From Symbiodinium natans (lineage: Eukaryota > Sar > Dinophyceae > Suessiales > Symbiodiniaceae), in the NCBI GenBank assembly GCA_905221605.1, contig CAJNDS010000511.1:87501-121989 (forward strand): DNA of 34,489 nt, in the 5' to 3' direction. Position 1 is the first letter of the stretch. Every line of letters begins with the position of its first letter. Of this stretch, positions 1-9,864 are shown in pieces. The position numbers were made by a program, and so were the translations under genes. The notes under the pieces were generated by a model. That model saw only the letters and a program-made list of their open reading frames with translations, was not told the origin of the DNA and made no database searches.

Positions 1-3000
1 TACTCTAATCTCGAATATGCACAGCAGCAAGCAGACGGGCAGTTCATCCTCATGAAGGCTCAGGATAATCCCTTTCGCGGCCTTCCAATTGAAAATCCTG
101 ACACATTTGGGCCTTGCTGGATGCTGGTTGACTGGGACAGGGATGGTGACCTGGACTTGGTGATGGCCTACACCAATTGGTCGCTCAACACAGCCGGGGA
201 AATTCTAGAATATATTCAAGATGGTGGAGTCGCAGCAATGGCGGCACATGTTGGTGTCCAGGTGCGTCTCTATATGCAAGAGAACAGCAGCTTCACAGAA
301 GTTACGGGTGCGGAAAGCCCGTTTTACGGAATGCAGGGTCTGCCCCTGTACCCCTCGTGCCCAGCCATGTCTGACCTCGACAATGACGGGGACCTGGACC
401 TGCTGTTGGTGAACATGTACGGTTCTCTGCTCTATTATGAACAACATGAAAGCCAATTCCATTTGTCTCTGTCCAGCCACTTTTCGGACGTTCGCCTTCA
501 ATCGGCGAACCCAGATCGCCCACCGCACATTTGGTTGACAGACTGGGAAGGGGATGGTGTGATGGATCTGGTCGTCCGCACACGGGCTGAGATGCAACTC
601 TTTCGGCGGGGTGCTTGCACGCCTCATGCCCCGCAGTCTTTTTGCATGTTCGGATCTTGCAATCAGAAAACATCCGAGTGCATGTGCTCCCCCGGAGCAG
701 TTGGAGGGGAGTGCAGCCTCTGCGACATGTACTACTTCCGGGCAAAGGACGCATGCCAGCGGTGCCCTGGCCACGGGACCCTGGCAGGGACCTGTAGCCG
801 GCGGGGCGTCTGCCAGGATGACTTGGATGCTCGAAAGAGGATGGCTTTGCAGAATCGGACAGGTTTCCAGTTGCTTGCAGCTAGAGGACAGTGAGCCGCA
901 CATGCACGTGCAGGGATGCTATCTTGCTGTATCGGATTGACTTGAGTTTGTAGGCTGAAGTCCAAACGTCTAAAGTCGCTGCAAAACATGCCAGAACACT
1001 TCCCAAATTCACATGACTCTGAACCTGCGTCATGCCATTCACCCGAGTCGCGTATTGACCTCGCTCACCACATTTTCTTCCCCCTGAGTTTGGCAGCTTG
1101 GCAGGAACTGGTCGGTGTGACTGTGTAGCACCCTTCAACGGCACTGGCTGCGATGAGGGGCTCGTGCCTGAGACAGCCGGAGCGCTTGAAATACGATCTC
1201 TGTGTGTGTGTGTGTGTGTTTTTTTTTTTTCAGGCACTGTTGTGGCTTTCCTGTCGCAAACGATAACCATTTTGGAGTTGCTCTCGTTGCGGCATTGTGC
1301 TTAGCTCGGAACTGCCAAGAAACTGGCATGCCATAAACGAGGTTTACACGGGGTTTGTAGATTTCTCGTTAGGTCTTGAGGATTTCGTCATGTGGGCCCC
1401 TGCAGTCCGAAAGGTCCGCTGATAGCAAAGCCCCCGAACTCTGGTGCTGCGTCCAGCCTTGATAGAAGTTCAGGCGGTTGCTGAGCCCTGAACCCTAAAC
1501 CCCAAACCCTGGCCAAAGCTTTCACAGCCGCCTTCTATTTGACAAATCTTTGTTTTAGACAGGAAAAAAACGCCAGTCAGGCTACGCTCTGAACTTTGAC
1601 TCGCTCCGTAAGCCGTATGGCGGGTTTAGGGTTTAGGCCGTTCGAAAGCTGGATGAGGTGAAAGGAGGTTCGAAGATGGGCGACGGGTGCAATGTCAGGT
1701 CCTGTCCGCCGGGGAAGCGGCCAGTTCGTGACGCACAGACCCCGCTGGCAAGCGACCAGCTGCTTGGCGGCAGGTTCCAGTCGTGGCTTGTGAGCTATAC
1801 TTCACCCTGTAAACTGGCCAAGGTACCCCGTCTGGGAAATCTGCGTGCCTTGTCAGCCCGGGCGCTACAAGAGCGAGAGCGGCAATCGTGACTGCTCTAT
1901 CTGCGAAAGTGGGTTTGTCCCCGTCGCCAGGTTGCAGGATCAGAAGCGCTTTAGTGATTTTGAAGCTGCCGCACCAGTCTCCAACATCCGCACGACAGGC
2001 CGCCGACAACACCAGCTGCGTTCGCTGCGAGGCTGGTTGGACTATCAGCCCTAAAGCCAGAACGGACCCGATACTCTGTCTCCATTGTAGCCTTGCAATT
2101 GGTGCTCTGGTGTCTGTGAAATCCACCCTAAACCCTAAACCCTAAACCCTAAACCCTAAACCCTAAACCCTAAACCCTAAACCCTAAACCCTAACCAGAT
2201 TGGAGTCTCCAGGCGGGCACCCGCGCAGCGCCGATGAGCCCCGGGAGCCGGCCGAAGTGCCTCCCCTGCTTCGCAGGCCAGGGGTTTAGGGGCTTAGGGC
2301 CCCTATATGGGCTCCTGATTCCAGAGAGCACCATTCACAGACTGCCGATAAGTGGCCACGTACTGTAATATTTCATCCAAGAAAGTGGCTGAGAAGCTTC
2401 CTGCTAGGCTACGTGGCGGCATCTGGATCAACCACATGCAGGGGCTGTGCTGCTGGCACTGCTCCAAGCAAGGGAAACAGCACCTGTGTAGCTTGCGAGC
2501 CGGGGAAGTATGCGATTCCGCTCGCTTCCCAGTGCCTCGGTGGATGTATGGCAGTGGAGTTTCTTGCCAAGAATTCAGAGAGGAAGCTTCGGGTGTGTGT
2601 GTCTGAGGTGCAGCTACTGTCAGGAAGGCTCCGTACCGGATCTTGAAGCTGCTAGGGGGCGCTGCGTGAAGTGCAGTGGCCAGACTTATGCCGGCCCCGG
2701 AGATGACGCATGTCAGCCCTGCTCCTTCCCCCGGATGGTCCTGGCTTACAACTGGTGCACGCTTCTTTGGTTCCTACTTCTTGTGCTTGTCATCCTCCTT
2801 CTGGTGCTGTTTGGCCTGGTGTTTTTGGGACGTCTTCGCCTTGTGTGTTTAGAAAGTCGACTAGCAGGCCTCATCCAAGCCAAGAGCTGGGAGGAGCTGC
2901 ATGCCACAGAGATCAGCCTGGCAGAGTACGGCATGTGGAGGGACAAGGCCAACGAACTCATTGCTGCACGCCGCGCGGAGATCAAGGCACAGTCGCTTCA

Positions 3001-4572
3001 GCTTGGGATCTCCTTACAGTATGTCTTCGACGAGCTGGGCGAGGTGCCTAGCACGCAGTGAGATCTAAACGATCGGAGCCCCGAATCCCGAATAGTTGAG
3101 CATGTGAAGGTCTACCGCCAGAAGGCGCGGGTTGCCGAGTGGCGTGTTGATGGCTGGCCAATGACGCGCAGCGGCTACCTTGTGAAGACCCGCTATGATG
3201 CCACCCAGGCATCCCAGGCTCCACACCACGAAAGCGCACAGGACGAGGCTGCCTGGAGCAGGTTGCCGCCATGCAGCCCGCCCGAAGACCCCAACTTTCA
3301 TCAGGTGGCCAGTGTCCTGGCTTACGGACCTTGGGCTTTGGGGAAGCACCAGTGCTGCCCCCGGGATGGCCGTGCAGATTGCAGCGTTGTAGATGCGCTG
3401 CAAGTGAACTCGCACAGTGGAAGGGCCACCTGGTTCATGTCGTGGGCTTGGGGATACCATTTCACGACTGTGCAGAAGGCGTTGAAACGATGGTGGGCCA
3501 AGCATCAGATTGTCTGCGGCGCAGGTGCCATGTTCGGAACGGAAAGTACCGACAGACCGACCGGAGCCAGCAACGTCTACGTTTGGTGGTGCGTGTTTGT
3601 GAACAACCAATTCCGAATGCTAGAAGATGGCTTAAAGGAAGAGGCTGACGATCTTTTCCAAGTTTTTGGGGGACGTCTTGAGGAGATTGGCAAGATGCTC
3701 ATGTGCATGGACAAGCTGAGGAATGGCACGTACACCACTAGGACCAAGACCTTTGGAGTAGTGTCGGGGTCTGACTGGATACGTTCCGGATACGATTGCG
3801 ATACGATCTGGATGTGAAATCGTCTCGATTGTCATACGATTCGGGAGCTACAGTTCGGATGCGATCTGGATAAAGTTTCCTTTGCGGCGTATCGAAAATG
3901 TGCTTGAGTTGCTCTGCAAGCGTACTGGAAATATCTCCAGGTATCTTCAGGTACAGTGCATTGAAACCCATTTTCCCCTTCCCGCGTAATCGTATCCGGA
4001 CTGTATCAGAATCGTATCGATCGAAAGTGCATAGCAACCCATCCCAGATCTGCATTCGCATTCGTTTTGAAATCGTATCCTTGGGTCGCATCAACATCTT
4101 ATATGACAACCCATACAAGAAAACCATCTAACATTTGCTTCCTCTCTAGTCCACAAAGCCTTGGCACTAGGATTTGGTGCATCTACGAGGTCTTCGTCGC
4201 CTGCCAAAAGGGCATTCCGACCACAGTGATTCTTCCTGAGATCGAGGTCGATGCTGTCGACACCTGGAGGGAAGTCATGCAGGCCAGCTGTGTCTCAAAC
4301 TTTTTGGTCGTGTCACGCGTTGTTTTTGTTCTTTTTTAAATGCCTCGACGCTTAGAGCCTGGAGCTGAAATTTCTGAGGTGTGCCGTGTGGATGCAGAGC
4401 AGGCATCTGCATCCGAGAAGGCCGACGCGGACAGGATCAAGAAGCACATCAAGGAACAGCACAAGTCCTTCAAGTATGTGAACGAGACTGTGGAGCAAGC
4501 GCTGTGGTGTGGGTGCTCAAGTACCTGGAAGAGTGGCTTAAATGCACATTTTGCAGGGACCTGAGCCTCTAA
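1..4572 (+). CDS. Receptor-like membrane protein: VCBS/FG-GAP, Cys-rich, TM, TIR-like (5' partial, multi-exon)
   Basis: The frame is open from base 1, so the 5' end lies outside the window. The first exon (1-886) carries three calcium-loop motifs of the VCBS/FG-GAP type: DWDRDGDLD, DLDNDGDLD and DWEGDGVMD. Cys-rich modules follow, in fragments near 1105-1160 (CDCVAPFNGTGC), 1690-1720, 1835-1915 (CVPCQPGRYKSESG), 2005-2045, 2415-2530 and 2605-2740. They resemble EGF and GCC2/GCC3 (ephrin-receptor-like) repeats. One hydrophobic membrane segment spans about 2748-2840. The cytoplasmic part (3110-4572) holds TFMSWAWGY-like, YVWWCVFVNNQF and RIWCIYEVFVAC motifs, like the TIR-like domains of many protist proteins. 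Introns with matching phase are 887-1104 (GA-AG), 3044-3109 (GT-AG), 3742-4170 (GA-AG) and 4292-4378 (GT-AG). Near 4505 the frame must shift by one base to continue as VLKYLEEWLK. This is a frameshift, an unseen intron or a sequence error. A cell-surface sensor role is inferred. Confidence 0.75.
887..1104 (+). other. GA-AG intron of the receptor-like gene
   Basis: Joining base 886 to base 1105 restores the frame exactly. Codon G886+GA gives Gly, and the protein runs AARG|TGRCDC. The donor is GA and the acceptor is AG followed by G. The tetramer AGGA is present at both ends, so the precise cut is ambiguous by a few bases. Reading through instead hits a TGA at 892-894. Confidence 0.6.
1201..1230 (+). 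repeat. (TG)9 followed by T12, ending in a CAG
   Basis: A TG dinucleotide run (1201-1218) passes directly into twelve T residues and CAG at 1231-1233. It looks like a strong polypyrimidine tract before an acceptor, but the sequence after it does not read like the Cys-rich protein, so use of this acceptor is unproven. Confidence 0.7.
2126..2195 (-). repeat. Interstitial telomere-type array, ten CCCTAAA units
   Basis: Ten head-to-tail CCCTAAA units (TTTAGGG on the - strand) lie inside an intron of the receptor-like gene, between the exon ending near 2050 and the exon starting near 2415. The units are exact except for the last base. This heptamer is the plant-type telomere repeat and is also used by dinoflagellates. 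Coding sequence continues on both sides, so this is not a chromosome end. Confidence 0.9.
3736..4172 (+). mobile_element. Introner-like DNA element with TIRs and 8-bp target-site duplication
   Basis: The octamer CACTAGGA occurs at 3736-3743 and again at 4165-4172. Directly inside each copy are terminal inverted repeats: CCAAGACCTTTG at 3744-3755 and CAAAGCCTTGG at 4154-4164 (one mismatch and one gap after reverse complementing). A second inverted pair, CCGGATACGATT (3786-3797) and AATCGTATCCGG (3988-3999), is perfect. The splice sites (intron 3742-4170, GA-AG) fall within the duplicated octamer. Removing the element plus one octamer copy restores the frame TTR|IWC. The element has no coding capacity and is about 420 bp long. 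This is the structure expected of a non-autonomous cut-and-paste element that inserted as an intron. Confidence 0.8.
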
Positions 4573-6110
4573 GCACTGTGGGGTCCCATTGATGCCAGTG
4601 TGAGGCAGGATCTGCCAGCAGTTGGCGAAGTCACGGTCGCGGCCGAAGCAGATTCAGCACTGCAGTCGGACAGGACAGCCTGCGTTGGCAGGTTCTCAGT
4701 GCATTTCGGCGCTGATTTCCAGCCTCTTCCAAACCAAAGACCCCCTCTGGCCCTCTGGTGCAGGAGCAAGAACGGGCTGTCCACAACCGCCACAACCGAC
4801 ATCGAAGCTTCCGTGGCTTCCTCGTTTAGCACGGAGAAGTTCTTGAGTGGAAATGCCCGTGGCTAATCAAGATTCTTTTAGGGGCTCGCTGGGCTTGTGA
4901 GTTGAGCTGTGCGAATCAGTTGGATCGGGGTGCTGCAGCCCTAGGTTGTCACCTTCAGTGATGTCGTCTTCCTCGTCTCTGGACTTCTTGGGCCGAGTGT
5001 TTTAAGCCCCCGCGGCCACTTTGCCTCCTGCTTTACTCATCCTGAGAATCTGCTGTCAGTTTTGTTTGTTTATATGCCTTACCTAAACCCTGAGCAGATC
5101 GCCTTCAAATGCTTCGGGACGAGGGCGCGGGATCAGGCGGAACCTCCATTAGCCCTTGCAGGGCCGTTTAAGTAATTCGTCCCAATCTCATGGTGTCAGC
5201 TCTGTTCCTTGGTAGGCTTTTAGGGTTTAGAGATTAGAGAGCTGTTAGACAGGGGTTTTGCACGAGTGAGCGCTGCTGTGGGCGTTCAGAACCCGAGTTG
5301 AGACCATGGTGCTGACAGGGTTGCCGCGATCTGCTGGCATGGTGCCCTGAAGCCAGGAGACCAGGGATTAGGGTTCAGGGTGCAGGGTTCCGGGATTTAG
5401 GGGGTTTTAGGGTTTAGGAGGGCTTGGACAGATGCCTGGCTTCTCAGTTCTCCAAAGTGGTCTGCCTCACGAAGTAGGCACCCAAATCTCCTCAGAAGGG
5501 GGGGCAATGTTGGCGGGGGGGAGAGATGCAGGCAAGAGACCTGGTTCACTCCACGCCATGTAACTCTGGTGAAGGCGGCCGCAACGCCGGGGCAAAGACG
5601 GAGTTCGGGGCGTGGTTCTCATTGACTTGAGTTTTATATGGCGTGTTGTAAGAAGTCCGAAATTTCTCGGTGTGGGGGAGCCCACCATGGTGTACAGACT
5701 CACGCTTGAATGCCCAAGGCTGGGAGACACAGGAAAAAGTTGAGTGTTGCCTCATGAGCTCTTGATTCTGACTGCGAAAGACCTAGATTGCCATGGGTTT
5801 GGGGTTTAGGGTTTGGGATTTAGGGCTAAACCCGAAACGCTATTGATCTGCGTCTCGGGAGCAGAGAAGGCTACAACAGCCACTTGTGACGTCGACGCGC
5901 CTGATGTTGTCTCCGGTTCGTCCGCGCAGCCTCACAGAGGATCCTTCCACAGTCCGGGATGTCTTTGGCTCTCCTCAGCTTTTAGGCGTAGGAGGAGGTT
6001 TTGTGAGTAGCTTGGGGTCGTGGAGTTTGGGAATTCAGGCTCGGGGGGGGGCCCTGCTTTATCCTTTTTTTTCTTTGAAGACTTGGGCAGTGTAGAGTCT
6101 AGACCGCTCG
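4573..6110. other. Spacer with degenerate telomere-like fragments, no convincing gene
   Basis: No reading frame here shows a recognisable domain. There are short TTTAGGG-like pieces near 5219-5235, 5363-5418 and 5795-5826. G runs occur at 5500-5521 and 6041-6050. The beginning is probably the 3' UTR of the receptor-like gene. Confidence 0.5.
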
Positions 6111-6113
6111 CCG

Positions 6114-6386
6114 ATGGACCCGATGGCCAGCTCCGGCCTCGGCCCTGTTGGGCCAGTGGAGCACTACATTGCGGAGACGCAGAGCCCGGTGACAACGGAG
6201 CTCCTGAGGGATGTCCTCGACGAGATGCCCGAGGCGGGAGTCGTGCAGTCTTCGCTCTTTGAGTTTCGGATCTTCCTTGCGGCGCTTGCGGCGCCCTGCA
6301 AGCGACATCGGAAGCCATTCGCCGGCGACAGCGCCCAGCAGGCTGCGACTCCAGCGGCGGGCGGGAAAAGGCGTGAAAGAGAATAA
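6114..6386 (+). CDS. Small hypothetical protein, 90 residues, doubtful
   Basis: An uninterrupted frame begins with an ATG at 6114 (MDPMASSGLGPVG), with a second ATG four codons in, and ends with TAA. The middle (TTELLRDVLDEMPEAG, then FEFRIFLAALAAPC) could form helices, and the end is basic (GGKRRERE). An AG lies upstream at 6100-6101 that could accept a spliced leader. I do not recognise a family. The opposite strand is also open across this GC-rich stretch (5932-6432), so the frame could be accidental. Confidence 0.3.
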   Translation: MDPMASSGLGPVGPVEHYIAETQSPVTTELLRDVLDEMPEAGVVQSSLFEFRIFLAALAAPCKRHRKPFAGDSAQQAATPAAGGKRRERE

Positions 6387-7206
6387 CAAAAACAATCCAT
6401 CGTCGACAGTAGGGTTCTGAACAATAACTCATACTTTCGGCTCCTGAACTCTCAAGCAGTTCGTGCCGCCAAGATTCTGATCGGCATGCCTCCAGCCCCT
6501 AGGTCCTGCTCGTATACAGCTTTTTGGACTGTACAATAGTATATGGTACATGGCCGAAATGTTGTGGGCCATGAAGTTCTAGAGGGGCATTCAAGACCGG
6601 AGCCGCCCAACTAAGACTTGGTCATGTGTTTTTTTTCTCTGCCGTCGCTTTTACAAGCTGCCTCCTAGGGCTTCGTCCAAAGGCTTCGTGCAGATGTGGA
6701 TGTTGCAAGCCTCCTACTATACTTCCATTTGTTAGGACCCAAACGAGTGTATGTTAAGGGCTCTTGAAACGGGACTAGCCTGTCCTGGCTTCAAGATTCT
6801 GCCAAATTAGCGCCCGGCGCGCGTAGGAAGACCGTGCCTGTTCAAATCCGCTCATTGCGCTATGTCAGCCATAGGTTGGACCTGCTTCGTGGAGTGCAGT
6901 TCCTGCCATCACTTCCAGGAGATCCCCTCATGGCAGGAGGAACTTCCCTGTCCGCATGCTGAGGAGCACAACTGTCCCGGAACCATGGTGCGGAGAGCTT
7001 CTGGGTTCCTGAACCGCTTTCGAAAATAGTTATGTGTTCTGTTACATAGTTAAACTGTATGTACAGGAGTCTACAAAAAGTAATTGTTGCAGGGGTTCCA
7101 AGAACAGCTAAGGTTCAGGTGGCTGTTGAGTAGCGAGTGGAAGGAACGAGCCTCCACTACCACTTGTGTTTGCAAGCGGCCGGCTGCGACAGTGAGAGCC
7201 TGCAGG
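6387..7206. other. Spacer, nothing recognised
   Basis: I see no coding frame with protein-like composition, no RNA gene and no repeat. The final part is presumably the 5' flank of the next gene. A CAG at 7202-7204 just before the ATG at 7207 could serve as a spliced-leader acceptor. Confidence 0.4.
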
Positions 7207-9470
7207 ATGTCTGGTGATGTCGTCGAGATCGGTGTTGGTGCGCAGTGGACTGTGCTTGAGGCGAAGCGGAAGCTTGCCAAAGTCATCAAGGTTCCTGCCC
7301 GCGAGCAGTGCTGGTCTTTCAAGCAGCGGCTCTTGCAGGATTCTTCTTTGCTCGAGACTTTGGAGGCCTCCGACGGCCCGCCGGAAGTTCTCTTGGCGCT
7401 GCGAGACCCCGAGGTCGCAATGTGGATGGAGCGCATTGGTGCGGACTGGACTGTTGTGAAGAGAGACTTCGAGAACGTCCCCCAGCAGGTGTGGAAGTCA
7501 GGCGAGGTGATCTTGGAAATCCTCCAGCACACCCCGGAGGCTCTTCGATACGCCGACGCCGAGCTGTTTGACGATGCAAACTTCGTGCTTTCAGCTTGCG
7601 AGTTGCGTGGCTACGACAAGACATCTGCGGAATCTCTCCGATGGCTGCAGACCATCGCAGACTGCAAGCTCTGCTTGTGTTATGCGATCAAACAGAATGA
7701 CATACACATGGCCGAAACAGCTATTCGCTGTGAGCACGTACTTGCCAAAGCAAGCCGGCTGGACATTGCAAGCTTTGTGGTGTATGCCTTCTTCTGCGAC
7801 GTTTTGGAATCCGACAAAGAGTACCTATTGACGCTCCTGGCGGGCCTGCCGCACACCGCCTTGTCGCACCTGGACCCCAAAAGTATGTCAAACAATGGCC
7901 TTGCGGGCTGTTTGTATGGTTTTTGGCCAATTTTTCAACATACTGTTGGGATCCAGGCATGGCTTCTGTTCTCAAGCAGCCACCGACTTGGCCTTAGCTC
8001 GAGCCTTGCTCCCGCAGCGGCCAAGTGCAGCGGGCCTTGGAGACGCTTTGAAAGCCAATGAAAGCACTTCAAACTCTCCGCGTGTGATATAGATATAGAC
8101 GCATACATATAATCATGCATATAGAGATGTAGTTATGGATATAAGTACATGTATAGATACGGATAAGGATATTCTTTCTGAGCCAATCATCGACCTTCTT
8201 TTTTTGTCTCCCTAGTCTTGGTCCTTATGAAAAAACGTTGAACTTGTTATTCCTTGGCGGTTGGAGAACGGAGGACAACAGCAGCCCATTGCTGGCTCCG
8301 GCTGGCGATGGCCTCAGAGCTGAAAACTTTGCCCTGGGTGTGTTGTTGACTCATTCAGGCGAGCTGACGCCAGCAGAGTTTGACCATTTCCTGAAGATCT
8401 GCTGTGCCAGGGGAGACTGCGTGCCTACCAGCAAGGCCAGAACGCTCCTGGCAACATGCTTGTCACGCTCGTATGACGCAGACAAGCTTACAATGCTGTT
8501 GACCTGGGCAAGCCAAGGGGACTACAAGGGCTTTGTGCCCTTCATTCTCGAGAAACGCGTTGCGCTCGGCTTCCTGGCAAAGATGGAATCGAGGGACCGC
8601 TCCGCGATTTTTGGAGAGCTGCTGGATTTTTGGGGAAGTCCAGAGGAGATTGCGGCTGCTATCGCAGAGAACCGCCGCGAAATTCGATCCCTCTTGCGAT
8701 GGGCCATCGATCAGGAAGATGCAGCTGTCTGCCAGTCAAGCAGACTGACAACAACACTGGCCCACGTTGTAGGCCGCAGCCTGCAACAGAGCCATGACAG
8801 TGCTGAGGTGGGCCAGATGCTGTTTTGCCTCTGCTTTGCTGGAGCTTGCTTGCCAGATGACATCTCTGAGACCATACCCATGGAATGGCTGAAAGAACTC
8901 AGGACGTTGCGAGGGAGCGAGGCCTTTCTGGCAAGCACCCTGCTGACTCGAATGGAGCAGTGCGATGACACAAATCTCAGGGAGAGGTTCCCAGATGTCT
9001 GGTGCCCTGTTTGGGGCAACTTAGAAGCAGAAGCCTGCCATAGAGCTGTGGCTGTGGTTGCAAGGTGGTGCAAGTTGGCTGGGCCTGATGCGGACGGAGC
9101 AGCTTTTGCCATCAGAGTGCTGAGGAACTTACCCCTGCATGCGTTGAGCGGTCCTTCTCTGGACATTGTGTACTCACCAGAGCTGCCGGTGCAGGCTGGC
9201 ACCATATACGTAGTCCAGCTACTTCAACAGAATCGGAAGGAAGATCGAGAAGAGCTGCAGAGATTTGTCGACGAGTCCAATCGGAGATTTGCGAGTACTC
9301 GTCAGGAGTTGAGCAGAGTTTCAGAAGCAGCTTCAGACGCCCTCCAAATGGCGGAAGATGCGACGCGCCGAGCAGACCGGGCGGCAGACGCAGCCCGGCG
9401 CGCCCAAACTGAAGCCGAAAAGGCAAACAAAAAAGCCCGCCGCAACGAACGCGGGGCCGACTTCGACTAA
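7207..9470 (+). CDS. Ubiquitin-like/DUF4116-like protein with coiled-coil tail, two exons
   Basis: The proposed start is the ATG at 7207 (MSGDVVEIGVGAQWTV), because the upstream part of the open frame reads poorly. Residues 1 to about 75 fit a ubiquitin-like fold (TVLEAKRKLAKVIKVP...LLQDSSLLETL...EVLLALRD). The next part, WMERIGADWTVVKRDFENV then EVILEILQHTPEALRYAD, matches the DUF4116 pattern found in many protist proteins. Exon 1 ends around 7880-7886. Exon 2 begins between 8216 and 8267; both have phase-compatible AG acceptors, and I could not choose. Exon 2 is helical without a recognised domain and ends in an Ala/Arg/Lys-rich coiled tail (RRADRAADAARRAQTEAEK, stop at 9468-9470). The function is unknown; the Ubl domain suggests a ubiquitin-pathway or scaffolding role, which is inference. 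Confidence 0.65.
8085..8178. repeat. AT-rich GATATA-type low-complexity block inside an intron
   Basis: This is a run of imperfect GATATA/CATATA words within the intron of the ubiquitin-like/DUF4116-like gene. It stands out from the GC-rich exons on both sides. Confidence 0.6.
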
Positions 9471-9860
9471 AGGCCAAAAGCCCAGATGTTTCGGGACAGC
9501 CTTGTATGCAACATCGCACAGCCGTAGTTGCCCGTTGGGGCCATATGCCTCATTTGCTGTGTTGGGCCTGGACGGACATGCGATGCACGTGGATATACAC
9601 AGAATACTCTACTCTATCGCACGCTATAATACTACGTAGGACTGCTTTTCAGGTATTCAGCTAAAGGCATACAGTTCCAGGCCTACAAATGCATTTGTTC
9701 TTTTGTAGGTCTGACACATCCAAACTTGAAAGCGAAGCTGGCGCTAGTATTGGATGCGACGTGCGCAACATTCAGCTGGCGTGGGCAAGAGCAAGGCTTC
9801 TTGATTTCTGCAAGTGCAGATCTGTCGCATAGTTGCCTGCCCAGTTTGCTATGGGCCGAA
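9471..9860. other. 3' flank and spacer, nothing recognised
   Basis: This follows the stop at 9470. Short frames are present but have no family resemblance. The sequence just before 9860 may contain further decayed exon sequence of the RNase H-like remnant. Confidence 0.35.
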
Positions 9861-9864
9861 GAAG

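Noticed and set aside
1267-1275. CCATTTTGG, a partial match to the dinoflagellate spliced leader
   Set aside because: Only about nine bases match the 22-base leader and the flanks differ. A match this short is expected by chance, so it is not a relic leader.
3065-3610. 181-codon - strand frame
   Set aside because: It is the mirror of the TIR-like exon on the + strand, which has recognisable motifs.
4600-4866. 88-codon + frame after the receptor gene
   Set aside because: It has no ATG-based start with support, no domain and unremarkable composition; probably 3' UTR.
6801-6860. TTCAAATCC in a GC-rich context, resembling a tRNA T-loop
   Set aside because: The bases around it do not form a T-stem, and no acceptor or anticodon arm can be drawn.
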